Assembly (NCBI GenBank): GCA_028279555.1
Contig: JANQNO010000008.1
Location: 310,001 to 374,000 of the forward strand
Reading direction: 5' to 3'
Length of the DNA stretch: 64,000 nt
Source: Sphingorhabdus sp.
Lineage (GTDB): Bacteria > Pseudomonadota > Alphaproteobacteria > Sphingomonadales > Sphingomonadaceae
Shown here: positions 44,139 through 52,644 of the stretch, piece by piece
How the letters are laid out: every line of letters begins with the position of its first letter
Numbering within the stretch: position 1 is the first letter of the stretch
Notes under the pieces: generated by a model
Told to the model about the DNA's origin: nothing
The model's input: only the letters and a program-made list of their open reading frames with translations
Databases searched by the model: none
Program-made: the position numbers and the translations under genes

Positions 44139-44537
44139 ATGGATATGAAGAGAGCAGACAATTTCCTTCCCTGGTGGGTTTGGGCCATTGCCATAATGGA
44201 GGCGGCAATACCGACAATATTCGGGCTGGCAACGCTGGCCGATCCGGGCACCTATATCGAGGGAGCCACTGACGTTACCTATGCGATCGGACTCTACATT
44301 ACCCGCAATCTGACTACGGCGCTCGGCATTGTTCTGGCACTGGTATTCCGCAGCCATATCGCTCTCTTCATATTGATCGCGGTGCGGATGATCACTGACA
44401 TAACAGATATGGCCAACGCCACGCTGAATGGCGGCGGCGAAGATGTTGTCAGCATGATTCCGGTGCTGGCGGTCGTTCTGCTCGCCATCCCGGCGCTTGC
44501 CCAATGGCATCTGTGGAAACGGATCAGGCAGGGTTAA
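44139..44537 (+). CDS. Hypothetical four-helix membrane protein
   Basis: A 132-residue polytopic protein with hydrophobic spans at about 12-30 (WWVWAIAIMEAAIPTIFGLA), 48-75, 75-90 and 108-124. The start at 44139 follows GAGGGAAAAGTG; an ATG 60 bases upstream lies on the YceI stop region. No family recognised. It sits between YceI and the SnoaL-like gene, likely in one operon. Confidence 0.65.
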   Translation: MDMKRADNFLPWWVWAIAIMEAAIPTIFGLATLADPGTYIEGATDVTYAIGLYITRNLTTALGIVLALVFRSHIALFILIAVRMITDITDMANATLNGGGEDVVSMIPVLAVVLLAIPALAQWHLWKRIRQG

Positions 44538-44544
44538 AAGCTCC

Positions 44545-45306
44545 ATGACTCAATCAAAGCGCGAACTTTTGCAGAAATTTCTCAAGGGCATCGAAACCGG
44601 TTCGGCGATGGCCGCGGCCGTTGTCGATGACGACCAGTATATCCAGCACAACCCGCATACTGCCGAGGGTGGCCCCGGCGTGGCGGAGCTCTTCGCGCGC
44701 ATTTCGAAAACCAATCCGAAAGTGAAGTTCATCCGCGTCTTCGAGGACGGTGATTTTGCTTTTGCCCATAACGAATATGACTTTGCCGATGTGAAAATTG
44801 CCTTTGAGCTTTTTCGTTTCGAAAATGGCCGAGCGGTTGAACATTGGGACAATCTTCAGCCTGTCGCCGGGCCAAATGCATCTGGCCGGACGATGATCGA
44901 CGGCGAGACCGAGATCACCGACCTTGAAAAGACAGAAAGCAATCGCGCCCTGGTGAAGGAATTCGCCGAGCAGGTTCTTGTTGGCCTGGACCTTGAACGG
45001 ATGCCGGAATTTGTGTCGGAAGACCTCGTTCAGCATGACCCCGATGGAAACGACGGTCTCAAGGCATTGCGCGAGCAGTTGTTGGCGCAGGATGGAAAGC
45101 GATCCCCACGCCGCTACAACCAGGTTCACCGGGTCCTTGCCGAAGGAAATTTTGTTCTGTGCCAATGCGAGGGCGAGAAATCCGGTATCCATTCGGGAAT
45201 ATACGATCTCTACCGTGTGCAGGATGGTCGGATTGCCGAACATTGGAGTACCGTCGAGACAATCCCACCACGCGGGGAATGGAAGAATGACAATGGCAAA
45301 TTTTGA
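44545..45306 (+). CDS. Tandem SnoaL/NTF2-like domain protein
   Basis: A 253-residue protein made of two cone-shaped NTF2-like modules. Repeat 1: 'DDDQYIQHNPHTAEGGPGVAELF...FELFRFENGRAVEHWDNLQPV'; repeat 2: 'VSEDLVQHDPDGNDGLKALREQL...YDLYRVQDGRIAEHWSTVETIP'. Each has the Q-H-N/D-P and E-H-W signature of the SnoaL-like 'predicted SnoaL-like aldol condensation enzyme' group. The activity is unknown. Confidence 0.82.
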   Translation: MTQSKRELLQKFLKGIETGSAMAAAVVDDDQYIQHNPHTAEGGPGVAELFARISKTNPKVKFIRVFEDGDFAFAHNEYDFADVKIAFELFRFENGRAVEHWDNLQPVAGPNASGRTMIDGETEITDLEKTESNRALVKEFAEQVLVGLDLERMPEFVSEDLVQHDPDGNDGLKALREQLLAQDGKRSPRRYNQVHRVLAEGNFVLCQCEGEKSGIHSGIYDLYRVQDGRIAEHWSTVETIPPRGEWKNDNGKF

Positions 45307-45356
45307 TTGGCTGATGCTGAGCAACTTTGTGAAGAACCTACTGACTTGACAAGGGT

Positions 45357-46127
45357 ATGACCGAGCTGGACCTCCTTGCAGATCTGCACATAGGTGGAAA
45401 TCGTCAGGGACCGGGCGGCGATGATGAAACCCGCCGCGCAATCGAGCTGTCCGGTCTGGATCGGCACAATCAGTTAAAGATCGCTGACATAGGCTGCGGT
45501 ACGGGTGCATCAACACTAGTTCTGGCTAAGGAGCTAAAGGCCGAGATTACGGCGGTCGATTTCCTGCCGCAATTCCTTGAGCAGCTTGAGCTAAGAGCCA
45601 CAGAGGAAGATGCGGGCGAACGCATTACCACAGCAGCGGCAGATATGGGTGAGCTGCCATTTGAGGAGCAGAGCCTCGACGCGATCTGGTCCGAGGGTGC
45701 GATCTATAATATCGGCTTTGAAGAAGGGATCAGGATGTGGCGCAACTTCCTGAAACCGGGCGGCGTTCTTGCCGTATCCGAGCTGACCTGGCTGACCGAA
45801 GAAAGACCTGCTGAGCTGGAAGAATTTTGGGTGCACGCCTATCCCGGCGTCGCCAAACCATCGCAAAAGATCAGGCTCCTCGAAGCAAATGGCTACACGC
45901 TTCTGGGCTATTTCCCGCTTGGCAAACATTGCTGGCTAGACAATTATTACGGGCCAATGCAGGAGCGTTTCGAAAGCTTCCTGTCGCGCCACGACGGTTC
46001 GGACGCCGCCAGCGCCATTGTCGAGGCCGACAGGCAGGAGATTGCGCTTTACGAGCGTTTCTCGGAATTTTTCAGCTATGGCTATTTTATAGCCAAACGA
46101 ACGGAAAACCCGATTGATGGAGCTTGA
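45357..46127 (+). CDS. Class I SAM-dependent methyltransferase
   Basis: A 256-residue Rossmann-fold methyltransferase. Motif I 'IADIGCGTGASTLVLAKEL' (~41-60), 'ITAVDFLPQFLEQL', 'LPFEEQSLDAIWSEGAIYNIGFEEG' and 'LKPGGVLAVSELTWL' are clear. The substrate cannot be told. The gene overlaps the start of the endonuclease III homologue by 11 bases. Confidence 0.85.
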   Translation: MTELDLLADLHIGGNRQGPGGDDETRRAIELSGLDRHNQLKIADIGCGTGASTLVLAKELKAEITAVDFLPQFLEQLELRATEEDAGERITTAAADMGELPFEEQSLDAIWSEGAIYNIGFEEGIRMWRNFLKPGGVLAVSELTWLTEERPAELEEFWVHAYPGVAKPSQKIRLLEANGYTLLGYFPLGKHCWLDNYYGPMQERFESFLSRHDGSDAASAIVEADRQEIALYERFSEFFSYGYFIAKRTENPIDGA

Positions 46128-46821
46128 TCTCGGTCCTGATCCGCGCAGCGAAACGTTGCGCGAAATGCAGGCGCAGTTGATCGCCCATTTCGGCCGCCTT
46201 TTGCGCCCGCCAGAGAAGCGCCGCGATCCGGTCTGGACGCTCGTACAGGGCGTGATCGGCGCGCGGACAAAGACGATCCATTCTAACCGCTCCACCGACG
46301 CGATGCTGGAGAAGTATGGAAGCTGGGAGGCAGTTGCCGAGATCCCGGAGGAGGAGCTCACCGTGATCCTCAAGACCGCGACCTTCCCGCAGCTGATGGC
46401 CGAGCGGCTGAAGGCCTGTCTGCAGGCCATCATAGCCGAGCGCGGTTCGGTTACGCTCGACCATCTGCATAATTTGCCGATAGAGGAAGCAATGGCATGG
46501 GTTGAGGCGCTGCCCGGCGTCGCGCGCAAAATCAGCGCACAGGTGATGAATGCAAGCGCATTCAATCGCCCCGCGCTGGTGATAGATACCAACCATCGCC
46601 GCGTCATTCAGCGCATGGGGCTGGTGCCTGTGAAAGCCGATACGCTGCGCGCCTACAATGTGCTGATGCCGCTGATGCCCGAAGAATGGCACGCGGCGGA
46701 CATCGACGAGCATCATCTGCTGGTCAAACGCATCGGGCAGAGATACTGCAGGCCCAAACGTGCCGATTGCGCCAATTGCCCGCTGCGCGAATTATGTGCG
46801 CATGCGGAGAAGGCAAACTGA
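46117..46821 (+). CDS. Endonuclease III-like DNA glycosylase
   Basis: A 234-residue HhH-GPD protein. The hairpin 'ALPGVARKISAQVMNA' includes the catalytic Lys position, and 'VIDTNHRRVIQRMGL' the catalytic Asp. The 4Fe-4S loop is C-x6-C-x2-C-x5-C ('YCRPKRADCANCPLRELC'). It differs from canonical Nth in sequence around the hairpin, so it may be a paralogue removing oxidised pyrimidines. Start at ATG 46117; the TTG just before is less likely. Confidence 0.87.
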   Translation: MELDLGPDPRSETLREMQAQLIAHFGRLLRPPEKRRDPVWTLVQGVIGARTKTIHSNRSTDAMLEKYGSWEAVAEIPEEELTVILKTATFPQLMAERLKACLQAIIAERGSVTLDHLHNLPIEEAMAWVEALPGVARKISAQVMNASAFNRPALVIDTNHRRVIQRMGLVPVKADTLRAYNVLMPLMPEEWHAADIDEHHLLVKRIGQRYCRPKRADCANCPLRELCAHAEKAN

Positions 46822-47348
46822 TGCCAACCATCTTCACGCACGCCATCGTCCCGCTTGCCGCCGGTCTCGCGCTGGGCAGGGCGCGGATCCCTGTGCCGGT
46901 GATCGCCACGGGCATGGCGCTCGCCATGCTGCCCGATGCCGACATGGTCGGCTTTGCCCTGGGCATCGACTATTCCCATCCGCTGGGGCATCGCGGGGCA
47001 AGCCACTCGCTGCTTGTTGCGGCGATCGTTGCGGCCTTCTTGACCGCTCTTTTCCGCCCGTCAAACTGGAAGCTTGTTTTCGCTTTCCTTTTCTTCAGCA
47101 CGGCGAGCCACGGCTTGCTGGATACGCTGACCAATGGCGGCCTGGGAGCAGGCCTGTTCTGGCCCTTCGATGACACCCGTATCTTCGCGCCTTTCACGCC
47201 CATCCGCGTATCGCCGTTGGGTATGGGCTTTTTCAGCATGCGGGGTATCGAGACTTTATTGTCGGAATTTCTCTGGGTCTGGTTGCCTGCCATCGCGCTA
47301 CTGATTATAGGCCGCGCGACGATTCCAAATTCGGGGCAGATAAAATGA
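46821..47348 (+). CDS. Membrane-bound metal-dependent hydrolase (YdjM/LexA-regulated type)
   Basis: A 175-residue membrane protein with the COG1988 pattern: 'MPTIFTHAIVPLAAGLALG', 'LAMLPDADMVGFALGIDYSHPLGHRGASHSLLVA' and 'SHGLLDTLTNGGLGAGLFWPFDDTRIFAPF', with His/Asp residues near the membrane surface. Its ATG overlaps the preceding stop by one base (TGATG). The pairing with a DNA repair gene may be functional or incidental. Confidence 0.87.
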   Translation: MPTIFTHAIVPLAAGLALGRARIPVPVIATGMALAMLPDADMVGFALGIDYSHPLGHRGASHSLLVAAIVAAFLTALFRPSNWKLVFAFLFFSTASHGLLDTLTNGGLGAGLFWPFDDTRIFAPFTPIRVSPLGMGFFSMRGIETLLSEFLWVWLPAIALLIIGRATIPNSGQIK

Positions 47349-47698
47349 GCGGCGAAACCAAAATGTACGGCATTTCCAATTGCGACACGATCAAGAAGGC
47401 ACGCAACTGGATGGAAAAAAACCGCATCAATTATGTTTTCCACGACTACAAGAAATCCGGGATCACGGCCGAAAAGCTGGAGGAATGGCTGCTGCAGGTC
47501 GATCTGGACGTGCTTTTGAACAAGCGCGGCACAACCTTTCGCAAGCTGCCCGACATGATCAAGGACAATGTCAACGAAGCGAATGCCATCCCGCTGATGG
47601 CCGAGCATCCCAGCATGATCAAGCGCCCCGTATTGGAGCATGATGGCGAATTGCTCGTCGGCTTCAAGGGCAGCGAATATGAAGCGCTGATGAAATAA
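47345..47698 (+). CDS. ArsC/Spx family thioredoxin-fold protein (YffB-like)
   Basis: A 117-residue protein: 'KMYGISNCDTIKKARNWMEKNRINYVFHDYKKSGI', 'LLNKRGTTFRKLPD' and 'EHPSMIKRPVLEHDGELLVGF'. The single cysteine in NCDT and the R-G-T-T pattern match the YffB/ArsC-related family rather than true arsenate reductase. It overlaps the previous gene by ATGA. Confidence 0.88.
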   Translation: MSGETKMYGISNCDTIKKARNWMEKNRINYVFHDYKKSGITAEKLEEWLLQVDLDVLLNKRGTTFRKLPDMIKDNVNEANAIPLMAEHPSMIKRPVLEHDGELLVGFKGSEYEALMK

Positions 47699-47766
47699 AG
47701 CTGCGGCTGGCCGCGCTTGCTTCACCGTCACACCGCCGTCATAAGCCTCCTGCAAAAGGAGAGCAT

Positions 47767-48048
47767 ATGGCAAAAGCGGTGTGGAATGGCGCAGTGATCG
47801 CCGAAAGCGACGATACGGTGGTTGTGGAGGGCAATCATTATTTCCCGAGCGGGAGCGTTCATTCAGGCTATCTCAAGGATAGCGCAACGACCAGTATCTG
47901 CCCCTGGAAAGGCACAGCAAGCTACTACACGCTGGTTGTCGATGGCGCGGAGAATGCCGATGCTGCCTGGTATTATCCAGAGCCGAAGGAGGCCGCCGCC
48001 GATATAAAGGATCGCATCGCTTTCTGGAAAGGCGTGGAGGTGACGTGA
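47767..48048 (+). CDS. DUF427 domain-containing protein
   Basis: A 93-residue small beta protein recognised by 'AKAVWNGAVIAESDDTVVVEGNHYFP', 'TTSICPWKGTASYYTLVVDG' and 'AAWYYPEPKEAAADIKDRIAFWKGVEV', the DUF427 signature. Function unknown. AAAAGGAG lies just upstream. Its stop overlaps the GTG start of the next gene. Confidence 0.93.
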   Translation: MAKAVWNGAVIAESDDTVVVEGNHYFPSGSVHSGYLKDSATTSICPWKGTASYYTLVVDGAENADAAWYYPEPKEAAADIKDRIAFWKGVEVT

Positions 48049-49118
48049 GATGGTGGCTGCTCACTTGGTTTGCTCTGGTCACAGCCGCCTGCACATCGGG
48101 TAGCTCGAACATGCCGGAACAAGTATCGTCCGAAAGCCGGGATGTCCTCATCATCGCGCATCGCGGACTGTCGGGCGAATGGCCCGAGCACACGCTCGAG
48201 GGTTACCGCGCGGCGATAAAGGCAGGGGCGGACTATATCGAACCCGATCTGGTGCTGTCCAAGGACGGCGTCCTGATCGCGCGGCATGAAAATGAAATCT
48301 CGGAAACCACCGATGTCGGGGACAAATCGGAGTTTGCTGATCGCAAGACGACCAAGACCATCGATGGCAAGCAAGTGACCGGCTGGTTTACCGAGGATTT
48401 TACACTTGCTGAAATCAAGACCTTGCGAGCGAAGGAGCGTTTGCCACGGCTGCGCGCGACAGAGCACGACGGGCAGTTCGAAGTGCCGACCTTCGAAGAA
48501 ATTCTGGTCATGCTGGCCGAGGTGAACAAGACCCGCGCGGCACCGATAGGCGTCTATCCCGAAACCAAGCATCCCAGCTATTTTGCGGATTTGGGCCTGC
48601 CGCATGAAGCACCGCTGCTCGGCCTTCTCGAAAAATATGGCTACAAGGGCAAGGACGCGCCTATTTTTGTGCAAAGCTTCGAGACCGAAAATTTGAAGGC
48701 GCTCCGCGAAAAAACCGATGTCCCTCTGGTGCAGCTGATCGCCAGCCAAGGCGGCCCTGCGGACAGCAGCGGACTGACTTATGCGCAGATGGCAACGGCA
48801 GACGGCCTGAAGGCTATTGCGAAATATGCCGACGGGATCGGCCCGTCCAAAGACATGATCATTCCCCGCAACGCGCTTGGCCGCCTGAAAGAACCCACCA
48901 GCCTGGTTTCCGATGCACATGCCGCCGGGCTCAAGGTGCATCCCTGGACCTTCCGCCGCGAGAATTATTTCCTGCCGCTCGACCACAAGGGCGGTATTGA
49001 TCCACGCAAAGCGGGCGATCTTGCGGGAGAGATCAGAGCCTATGTTGCAACCGGTATCGACGGCCTGTTTACCGACAACACACCCGAAGCCCTAACTGCT
49101 CTTAAATCGGCCAAATAG
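48045..49118 (+). CDS. glpQ: Periplasmic glycerophosphodiester phosphodiesterase
   Basis: A 357-residue lipoprotein (signal 'RWWLLTWFALVTAAC'). The GDPD TIM barrel has 'LIIAHRGLSGEWPEHTLEGYRAA' with the His, 'DYIEPDLVLSKDG' (metal E-x-D) and 'LIARHENEI' (second His), plus the GDPD insertion with 'VYPETKHPSYF'. It hydrolyses glycerophosphodiesters to glycerol-3-phosphate. GTG start at 48045 overlaps the previous TGA. The gene ends one base before the converging MFS gene. Confidence 0.88.
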   Translation: MRWWLLTWFALVTAACTSGSSNMPEQVSSESRDVLIIAHRGLSGEWPEHTLEGYRAAIKAGADYIEPDLVLSKDGVLIARHENEISETTDVGDKSEFADRKTTKTIDGKQVTGWFTEDFTLAEIKTLRAKERLPRLRATEHDGQFEVPTFEEILVMLAEVNKTRAAPIGVYPETKHPSYFADLGLPHEAPLLGLLEKYGYKGKDAPIFVQSFETENLKALREKTDVPLVQLIASQGGPADSSGLTYAQMATADGLKAIAKYADGIGPSKDMIIPRNALGRLKEPTSLVSDAHAAGLKVHPWTFRRENYFLPLDHKGGIDPRKAGDLAGEIRAYVATGIDGLFTDNTPEALTALKSAK

Positions 49119-49119
49119 C

Positions 49120-50349
49120 TTATTCAGCTTCGTTGCTGATATAATATCGCCGGATCGTGACCAGACATATGATCATTGAAACCAGCATCAGCAGCGCGCC
49201 AAAAAGAAACGGAGCACCGGGAAAATAGAACCCATCCCTGTCGGCATAGAAAGCGAAAATTGCGGCCATGACGATAGGCCCAAAGATAGCTGTCAGGCTG
49301 ATCGTGCTGGCGACTGCGCCCTGCAACTCGCCCTGAGCGTCTTCACTGATCAGCCTCGTCATCATTTGTTGCATCGCAGGGAAAGCCAATCCGCTGAAAC
49401 CTCCAATGAAAATGCCCAGATAAACGAGCCAGTCTGCCGCCGCAAAAGCAAAGACAAGATAGGCCGGAACCGCAAAGGCAAGACCAATCAATACAGTGCG
49501 CTTTTCGCCAGCTTTTGCTATACAGATGCCTGTCAGGAGACCCTGTACGATGGCCAATTCGATACCGTAAAGTGCAATGCTCAGGCCTATATCCCACTCC
49601 CCCCATTGAAAACGTTCTTTCAGCCAATAGGCCCATACGCCAAACTGCGCCTGAGCGGCAAACTGCAGCACAAAAAAAGTAAGCAAAAAACCAGCCACGA
49701 GCGGTGTTTTCGCCATCTGTATGACGCTGCCCAGTGGATTGGCACGCAGCAGGGTAAAGCTGCGGCGCTTTTCGCGAGGCAATGTTTCCTTGAGAATCAA
49801 GGCGCCGATGGCAGCACCCAGGAGCGCCATTATGGCAGCCACAACAAAGGGCAGGCGCACATCATACTCTCCCAGCAGCCCGCCCAGAGCTGGGCCTATG
49901 ACAAAGCCTGATGCCCCGGCCCCGCCTAAGATACCGAATAGCTTGCCGCGGTCTTCTGGCGCAGCGACATCGGCGACGCAGCTGTTGGCCGCTGCCCAGC
50001 TAGCCCCCATCACGCCCGATATTGTCCGTCCGACAAAAAGCCAGAATATCGTCGGCGCCCACGCCATAACTGCATAATCCACACCGAGCAGCGCCAACGT
50101 GATCAACAGCACAGGCCGCCTGCCAAACCGGTCGCTCAGCCCTCCGATGATCGGCGCGAAAAGAAATTGCATGCTCGCATAGGCAAATATCAGCCAGCCG
50201 CCTATCACCGCTGCATCATCCACACTCGCACCGCTGATCTCCTGCAACAATGCAGGCATCACTGGCGCAATGAGGCCGATCCCCATCATGTCGATGAACA
50301 CGATGAAAGCGACGAATATCAGCGTTCGGTTGGCGGATGATTCTTGCAT
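49120..50349 (-). CDS. TetA-type MFS efflux transporter
   Basis: A 409-residue protein with about 12 helices. 'FIVFIDMMGIGLIAPVMPALLQEI', MFS motif A 'GGLSDRFGRRPVLL' and 'SGVMGASWAAANSCVADVAAPEDRGKLFG' are those of the TetA/TCR drug:H+ antiporter group. Many such genes annotated as tetracycline efflux have other substrates, and no TetR-type repressor is beside it, so resistance is not implied. Confidence 0.85.
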   Translation of the reverse strand: MQESSANRTLIFVAFIVFIDMMGIGLIAPVMPALLQEISGASVDDAAVIGGWLIFAYASMQFLFAPIIGGLSDRFGRRPVLLITLALLGVDYAVMAWAPTIFWLFVGRTISGVMGASWAAANSCVADVAAPEDRGKLFGILGGAGASGFVIGPALGGLLGEYDVRLPFVVAAIMALLGAAIGALILKETLPREKRRSFTLLRANPLGSVIQMAKTPLVAGFLLTFFVLQFAAQAQFGVWAYWLKERFQWGEWDIGLSIALYGIELAIVQGLLTGICIAKAGEKRTVLIGLAFAVPAYLVFAFAAADWLVYLGIFIGGFSGLAFPAMQQMMTRLISEDAQGELQGAVASTISLTAIFGPIVMAAIFAFYADRDGFYFPGAPFLFGALLMLVSMIICLVTIRRYYISNEAE

Positions 50350-50398
50350 ACTGCCCCTATTTGACCGGGGCTATGGCGCAGCCGGTGTCATGCCAAGC

Positions 50399-50617
50399 CT
50401 ATTCTGCATCCTCCCAGCGAAAAACCTCTTCCAGTGGCTTTTCAAACACACGGGCGATCCGGAATGCCACCTCCAGACTGGGGGAATATTTCCCCTGCTC
50501 TATCGCGGCAATGGTCTGCCGGGTCACGCCGACCCGCTCGCCTAGCTCGCCCTGCGTCATTTCGCCGGAAAGAAAGCGCAGCGTCTTGATCTCATTTCCA
50601 AATGGCAATCTCGCCAT
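50399..50617 (-). CDS. XRE-family transcriptional regulator
   Basis: A 72-residue protein that is almost all HTH: 'NEIKTLRFLSGEMTQGELGERVGVTRQTIAAIEQGKYSPSLEVAFRIARVFEKPLEEVFRWE', the YozG/HTH_3 type often paired with a small membrane protein. It starts 3 bases after the stop of the membrane protein gene upstream, so the pair forms an operon. It probably autoregulates through the dyads at 51070-51104. Confidence 0.9.
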   Translation of the reverse strand: MARLPFGNEIKTLRFLSGEMTQGELGERVGVTRQTIAAIEQGKYSPSLEVAFRIARVFEKPLEEVFRWEDAE

Positions 50618-50620
50618 GAC

Positions 50621-51034
50621 CTAATAGCCCTTGCGATAGTGATAGAGCTGCGCACCGATCCGAATGCACTCCGCCAATACGAGCACGAAAAGCATCGAGT
50701 TCAAGAGGAAAAACATGCCGTGGCCATAATGCGCAGCGAAGGCGAGGGCCCAGACGCCGAGTACCAAAATATAATAGGCCAGATGCGTACCACGCATATG
50801 GATGAGCCTGTCGCGCTCATCGGCCCTGGCATGCGCATCCTTGCTATTCTGAATGGCAAAGATGATCGCAGCTATCGTCATAACCGCGATGATGAAGCCG
50901 ATCACCCCGATCAGCAACCCGATATAATAATCATGGCTGGTGTGGGGGATGGTATGGAGAGTGAAAAAGTAAAAACCGAAACCCAAAAGGATGGCAACCA
51001 GTGAGGCCCAGTGCATCTTTTCCCGGAAAGACAT
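50621..51034 (-). CDS. Small four-helix membrane protein, partner of the XRE regulator
   Basis: A 137-residue polytopic protein (helices ~10-27, 37-62, 86-104, 107-126) with a basic-acidic cytoplasmic loop 'NSKDAHARADERDRLIHMRGTH'. 'E-R-D-x-L-I' and the layout resemble DUF2178-like proteins that accompany XRE regulators. Possibly the regulator senses membrane state through it; this is inference. Confidence 0.75.
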   Translation of the reverse strand: MSFREKMHWASLVAILLGFGFYFFTLHTIPHTSHDYYIGLLIGVIGFIIAVMTIAAIIFAIQNSKDAHARADERDRLIHMRGTHLAYYILVLGVWALAFAAHYGHGMFFLLNSMLFVLVLAECIRIGAQLYHYRKGY

Positions 51035-51069
51035 AGTGGCAATACTCCGATGTAATCTGATTCGTACAT

Positions 51070-51104
51070 AATGTTGTATATTTTTAACATTGCGTCAAGC
51101 AATG
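51070..51104. promoter_or_regulatory. Overlapping dyads upstream of the membrane protein/XRE operon
   Basis: AATGTT (51070-51075) pairs with AACATT (51086-51091) and CATTGC (51088-51093) with GCAATG (51099-51104). The stretch is AT-rich compared with its surroundings. It lies about 36-70 bases upstream of the membrane protein ATG on the minus strand and could hold its promoter and operator; panB on the other strand starts 59 bases away. Confidence 0.45.
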
Positions 51105-51162
51105 ATAACATTATTCGTCCCCGCTCTTGCTGAATTGCCATGGAAAGCTAGGGTCGCGCGCC

Positions 51163-52032
51163 ATGTCTACGACTTCGAAAACGCTCACGCTCGATACGTC
51201 CACCAGCCGCGCAAACCCGACGCCCAAGCCGATGAAGCGGCTCACCGTTCCGCGCATCCGGCGGCGCAAGGGGGAGGAACCGCTAGTGATGCTGACGGCC
51301 TATACCGTGCGCATGGCGCAGTTGCTCGATCCGCATTGCGACATGCTGCTTGTAGGCGATTCATTGGGCCAGGTCATTTACGGGCTGCCGCACACGGTTG
51401 CGGTGACGATGGATCTGATGTGTGCGCATGGCGCGGCGGTGGTGCGCGGCAGTTATCACGCGGCGGTCGTCGTCGACATGCCTTTCGGAAGTTATGAAGC
51501 CTCTCCGGAACAGGCCTTCGAAAGCGCAGCGCATCTGCTGAAGGAAACCGGCGCAGCGGCCGTCAAGCTGGAAGGCGGCAAGGTGCTTGCCCCGACAATC
51601 GAGTTCCTGACCAAACGCGGTATTCCGGTAATGGCACATGTCGGGCTCACCCCGCAGGCGGTGAATATCCTCGGCGGTTACGGCGTGCGCGGCAAGAGCG
51701 ATGAAGAAGCAAAGTCGATCGTCGAGGATGCGATTGCAACCTCGCAGGCCGGGGCCTTCGCGATGGTGATCGAAGGGGTACTCGAGCCCATCGCCATCGA
51801 AATCACAAAGAAAGTCGCCTGCCCGACCATCGGCATTGGCGCTTCGGCCGAGTGCGACGGACAGGTTCTGGTGACCGAAGACATGCTCGGCCTGTTCGAA
51901 CGCACGCCGAAATTCGTGAAGAAATTCGGCACCATGGCCGACAATGTCGAGGATGCGGTGAAAGAATATGCAAAGGGCGTTCGGGACCGCAGCTTCCCGG
52001 GGCCCGAGCAGCTCTATCAGCCGAAAGGTTAG
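51163..52032 (+). CDS. panB: 3-methyl-2-oxobutanoate hydroxymethyltransferase
   Basis: Makes ketopantoate from ketoisovalerate and methylene-THF, for pantothenate and CoA. 'LVMLTAYTVRMAQLLDPHCDMLLVGDSLGQVIYGLPHTVAVTMDLM', 'VVVDMPFGSYEASPEQAFESA', 'AVKLEGG', 'VMAHVGLTPQ' and 'VIEGVLEPIAIEITKKVACPTIGIGASAECDGQVLV' are all in place. The N-terminal 35 residues are an extra Thr/Pro-rich lead. ATG at 51163 chosen; an earlier in-frame ATG lacks similarity. Confidence 0.94.
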   Translation: MSTTSKTLTLDTSTSRANPTPKPMKRLTVPRIRRRKGEEPLVMLTAYTVRMAQLLDPHCDMLLVGDSLGQVIYGLPHTVAVTMDLMCAHGAAVVRGSYHAAVVVDMPFGSYEASPEQAFESAAHLLKETGAAAVKLEGGKVLAPTIEFLTKRGIPVMAHVGLTPQAVNILGGYGVRGKSDEEAKSIVEDAIATSQAGAFAMVIEGVLEPIAIEITKKVACPTIGIGASAECDGQVLVTEDMLGLFERTPKFVKKFGTMADNVEDAVKEYAKGVRDRSFPGPEQLYQPKG

Positions 52033-52049
52033 CCTTTTTTTGGACCGTA

Positions 52050-52130
52050 GTGCTGAGCCTGTCGAAGCACGCATAGCCGACAAGCGCCCTTCGACGGACG
52101 CAGTTGCCAGAAGCAACTGCTGCTCAGGGC
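52050..52130. repeat. Minimal plus hairpin-cored palindromic repeats
   Basis: Unit 1 (52050-52070) is GTGCT-GAGCCTGTCGA-AGCAC. Unit 2 (52086-52130) begins GCCCTTCG, ends GCTCAGGGC and contains a perfect hairpin CAGTTGC-cagaa-GCAACTG (52101-52119). Both lie between panB and DUF1905. Confidence 0.85.
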
Positions 52131-52153
52131 TGCGGTGCATTCCCATCGATTTT

Positions 52154-52486
52154 TCAGATCAGCGCAATCGTGAAGGTTACTTCGTCGCCCGCGACAATGC
52201 TCTCGGCCTTGCGCACCGCAGCCTTGACCGGGAGCAGATAGATATCATCATCGGTGCCGGGAAAGATCGAGGTGCGCCAGGTCGTTTTGCCGATTGTCGC
52301 CTCGACCTTCACCGCGCCCCAGCCGCGCTTTTTCGGCAATCCCAGCTCGAGCCGCGCCATGGTCGCATGCGCCTTGATTTCCTCGCCGACCTCGCCCTTG
52401 ATCGAGAGGAAATGCCAGCTGGCCGGCGCGTTCTCGCTGGTCCATATCCACATTTCGGTGGTGATGGTGAAGGCGGGGCTGGTCAT
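52154..52486 (-). CDS. DUF1905 domain-containing protein
   Basis: A 110-residue beta-barrel protein: 'WIWTSENAPASWHFLSIKGEVGEEIKAH', 'KKRGWGAVKVEATIGKTTWRTSIFPGTDDDIYLLPVKAAVRKAESIVAGD' is the DUF1905 signature (often fused to bacteriocin-protection YdeI-like domains). Function unknown. It has palindromic repeats on both sides. Confidence 0.92.
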   Translation of the reverse strand: MTSPAFTITTEMWIWTSENAPASWHFLSIKGEVGEEIKAHATMARLELGLPKKRGWGAVKVEATIGKTTWRTSIFPGTDDDIYLLPVKAAVRKAESIVAGDEVTFTIALI

Positions 52487-52503
52487 TTAATGTTTGCTAG
52501 TCG

Positions 52504-52595
52504 GTGAAACGCCCTTCGACAAGCTCAGGGCTACGGTGAACTCCAGACCGCAGTGCTGAGCTTGTCGAAGCACGCTTCAAATTCATGGGCAAAAC
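52504..52595. repeat. 92-bp repeat, copy A (left of the GIY-YIG gene)
   Basis: Direct repeat of copy B at 52967-53058 (about 82 of 92 positions identical). It contains two opposed units, 52511-52531 and 52553-52573, whose CTTCGACAAGCTCAG and CTGAGCTTGTCGAAG arms form a perfect 15-bp stem. Confidence 0.9.
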
Positions 52596-52600
52596 TGTTA

Positions 52601-52642
52601 GTCCTGAGCCATCTGTCGTAAGACAGTTGAAAGTCGAAGGAC
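52601..52642. repeat. Hairpin-cored palindromic repeat
   Basis: Begins GTCCTGAGC, ends TCGAAGGAC (outer GTCCT/AGGAC complementary) and has an internal perfect hairpin CTGTC-gtaa-GACAG (52613-52626). It stops two bases before the GIY-YIG stop codon. Confidence 0.8.
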
Positions 52643-52644
52643 GT

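Noticed and set aside
49120-50349. Tetracycline resistance gene
   Set aside because: The family is TetA-like but lacks an adjacent TetR and cannot be assigned a drug from sequence.
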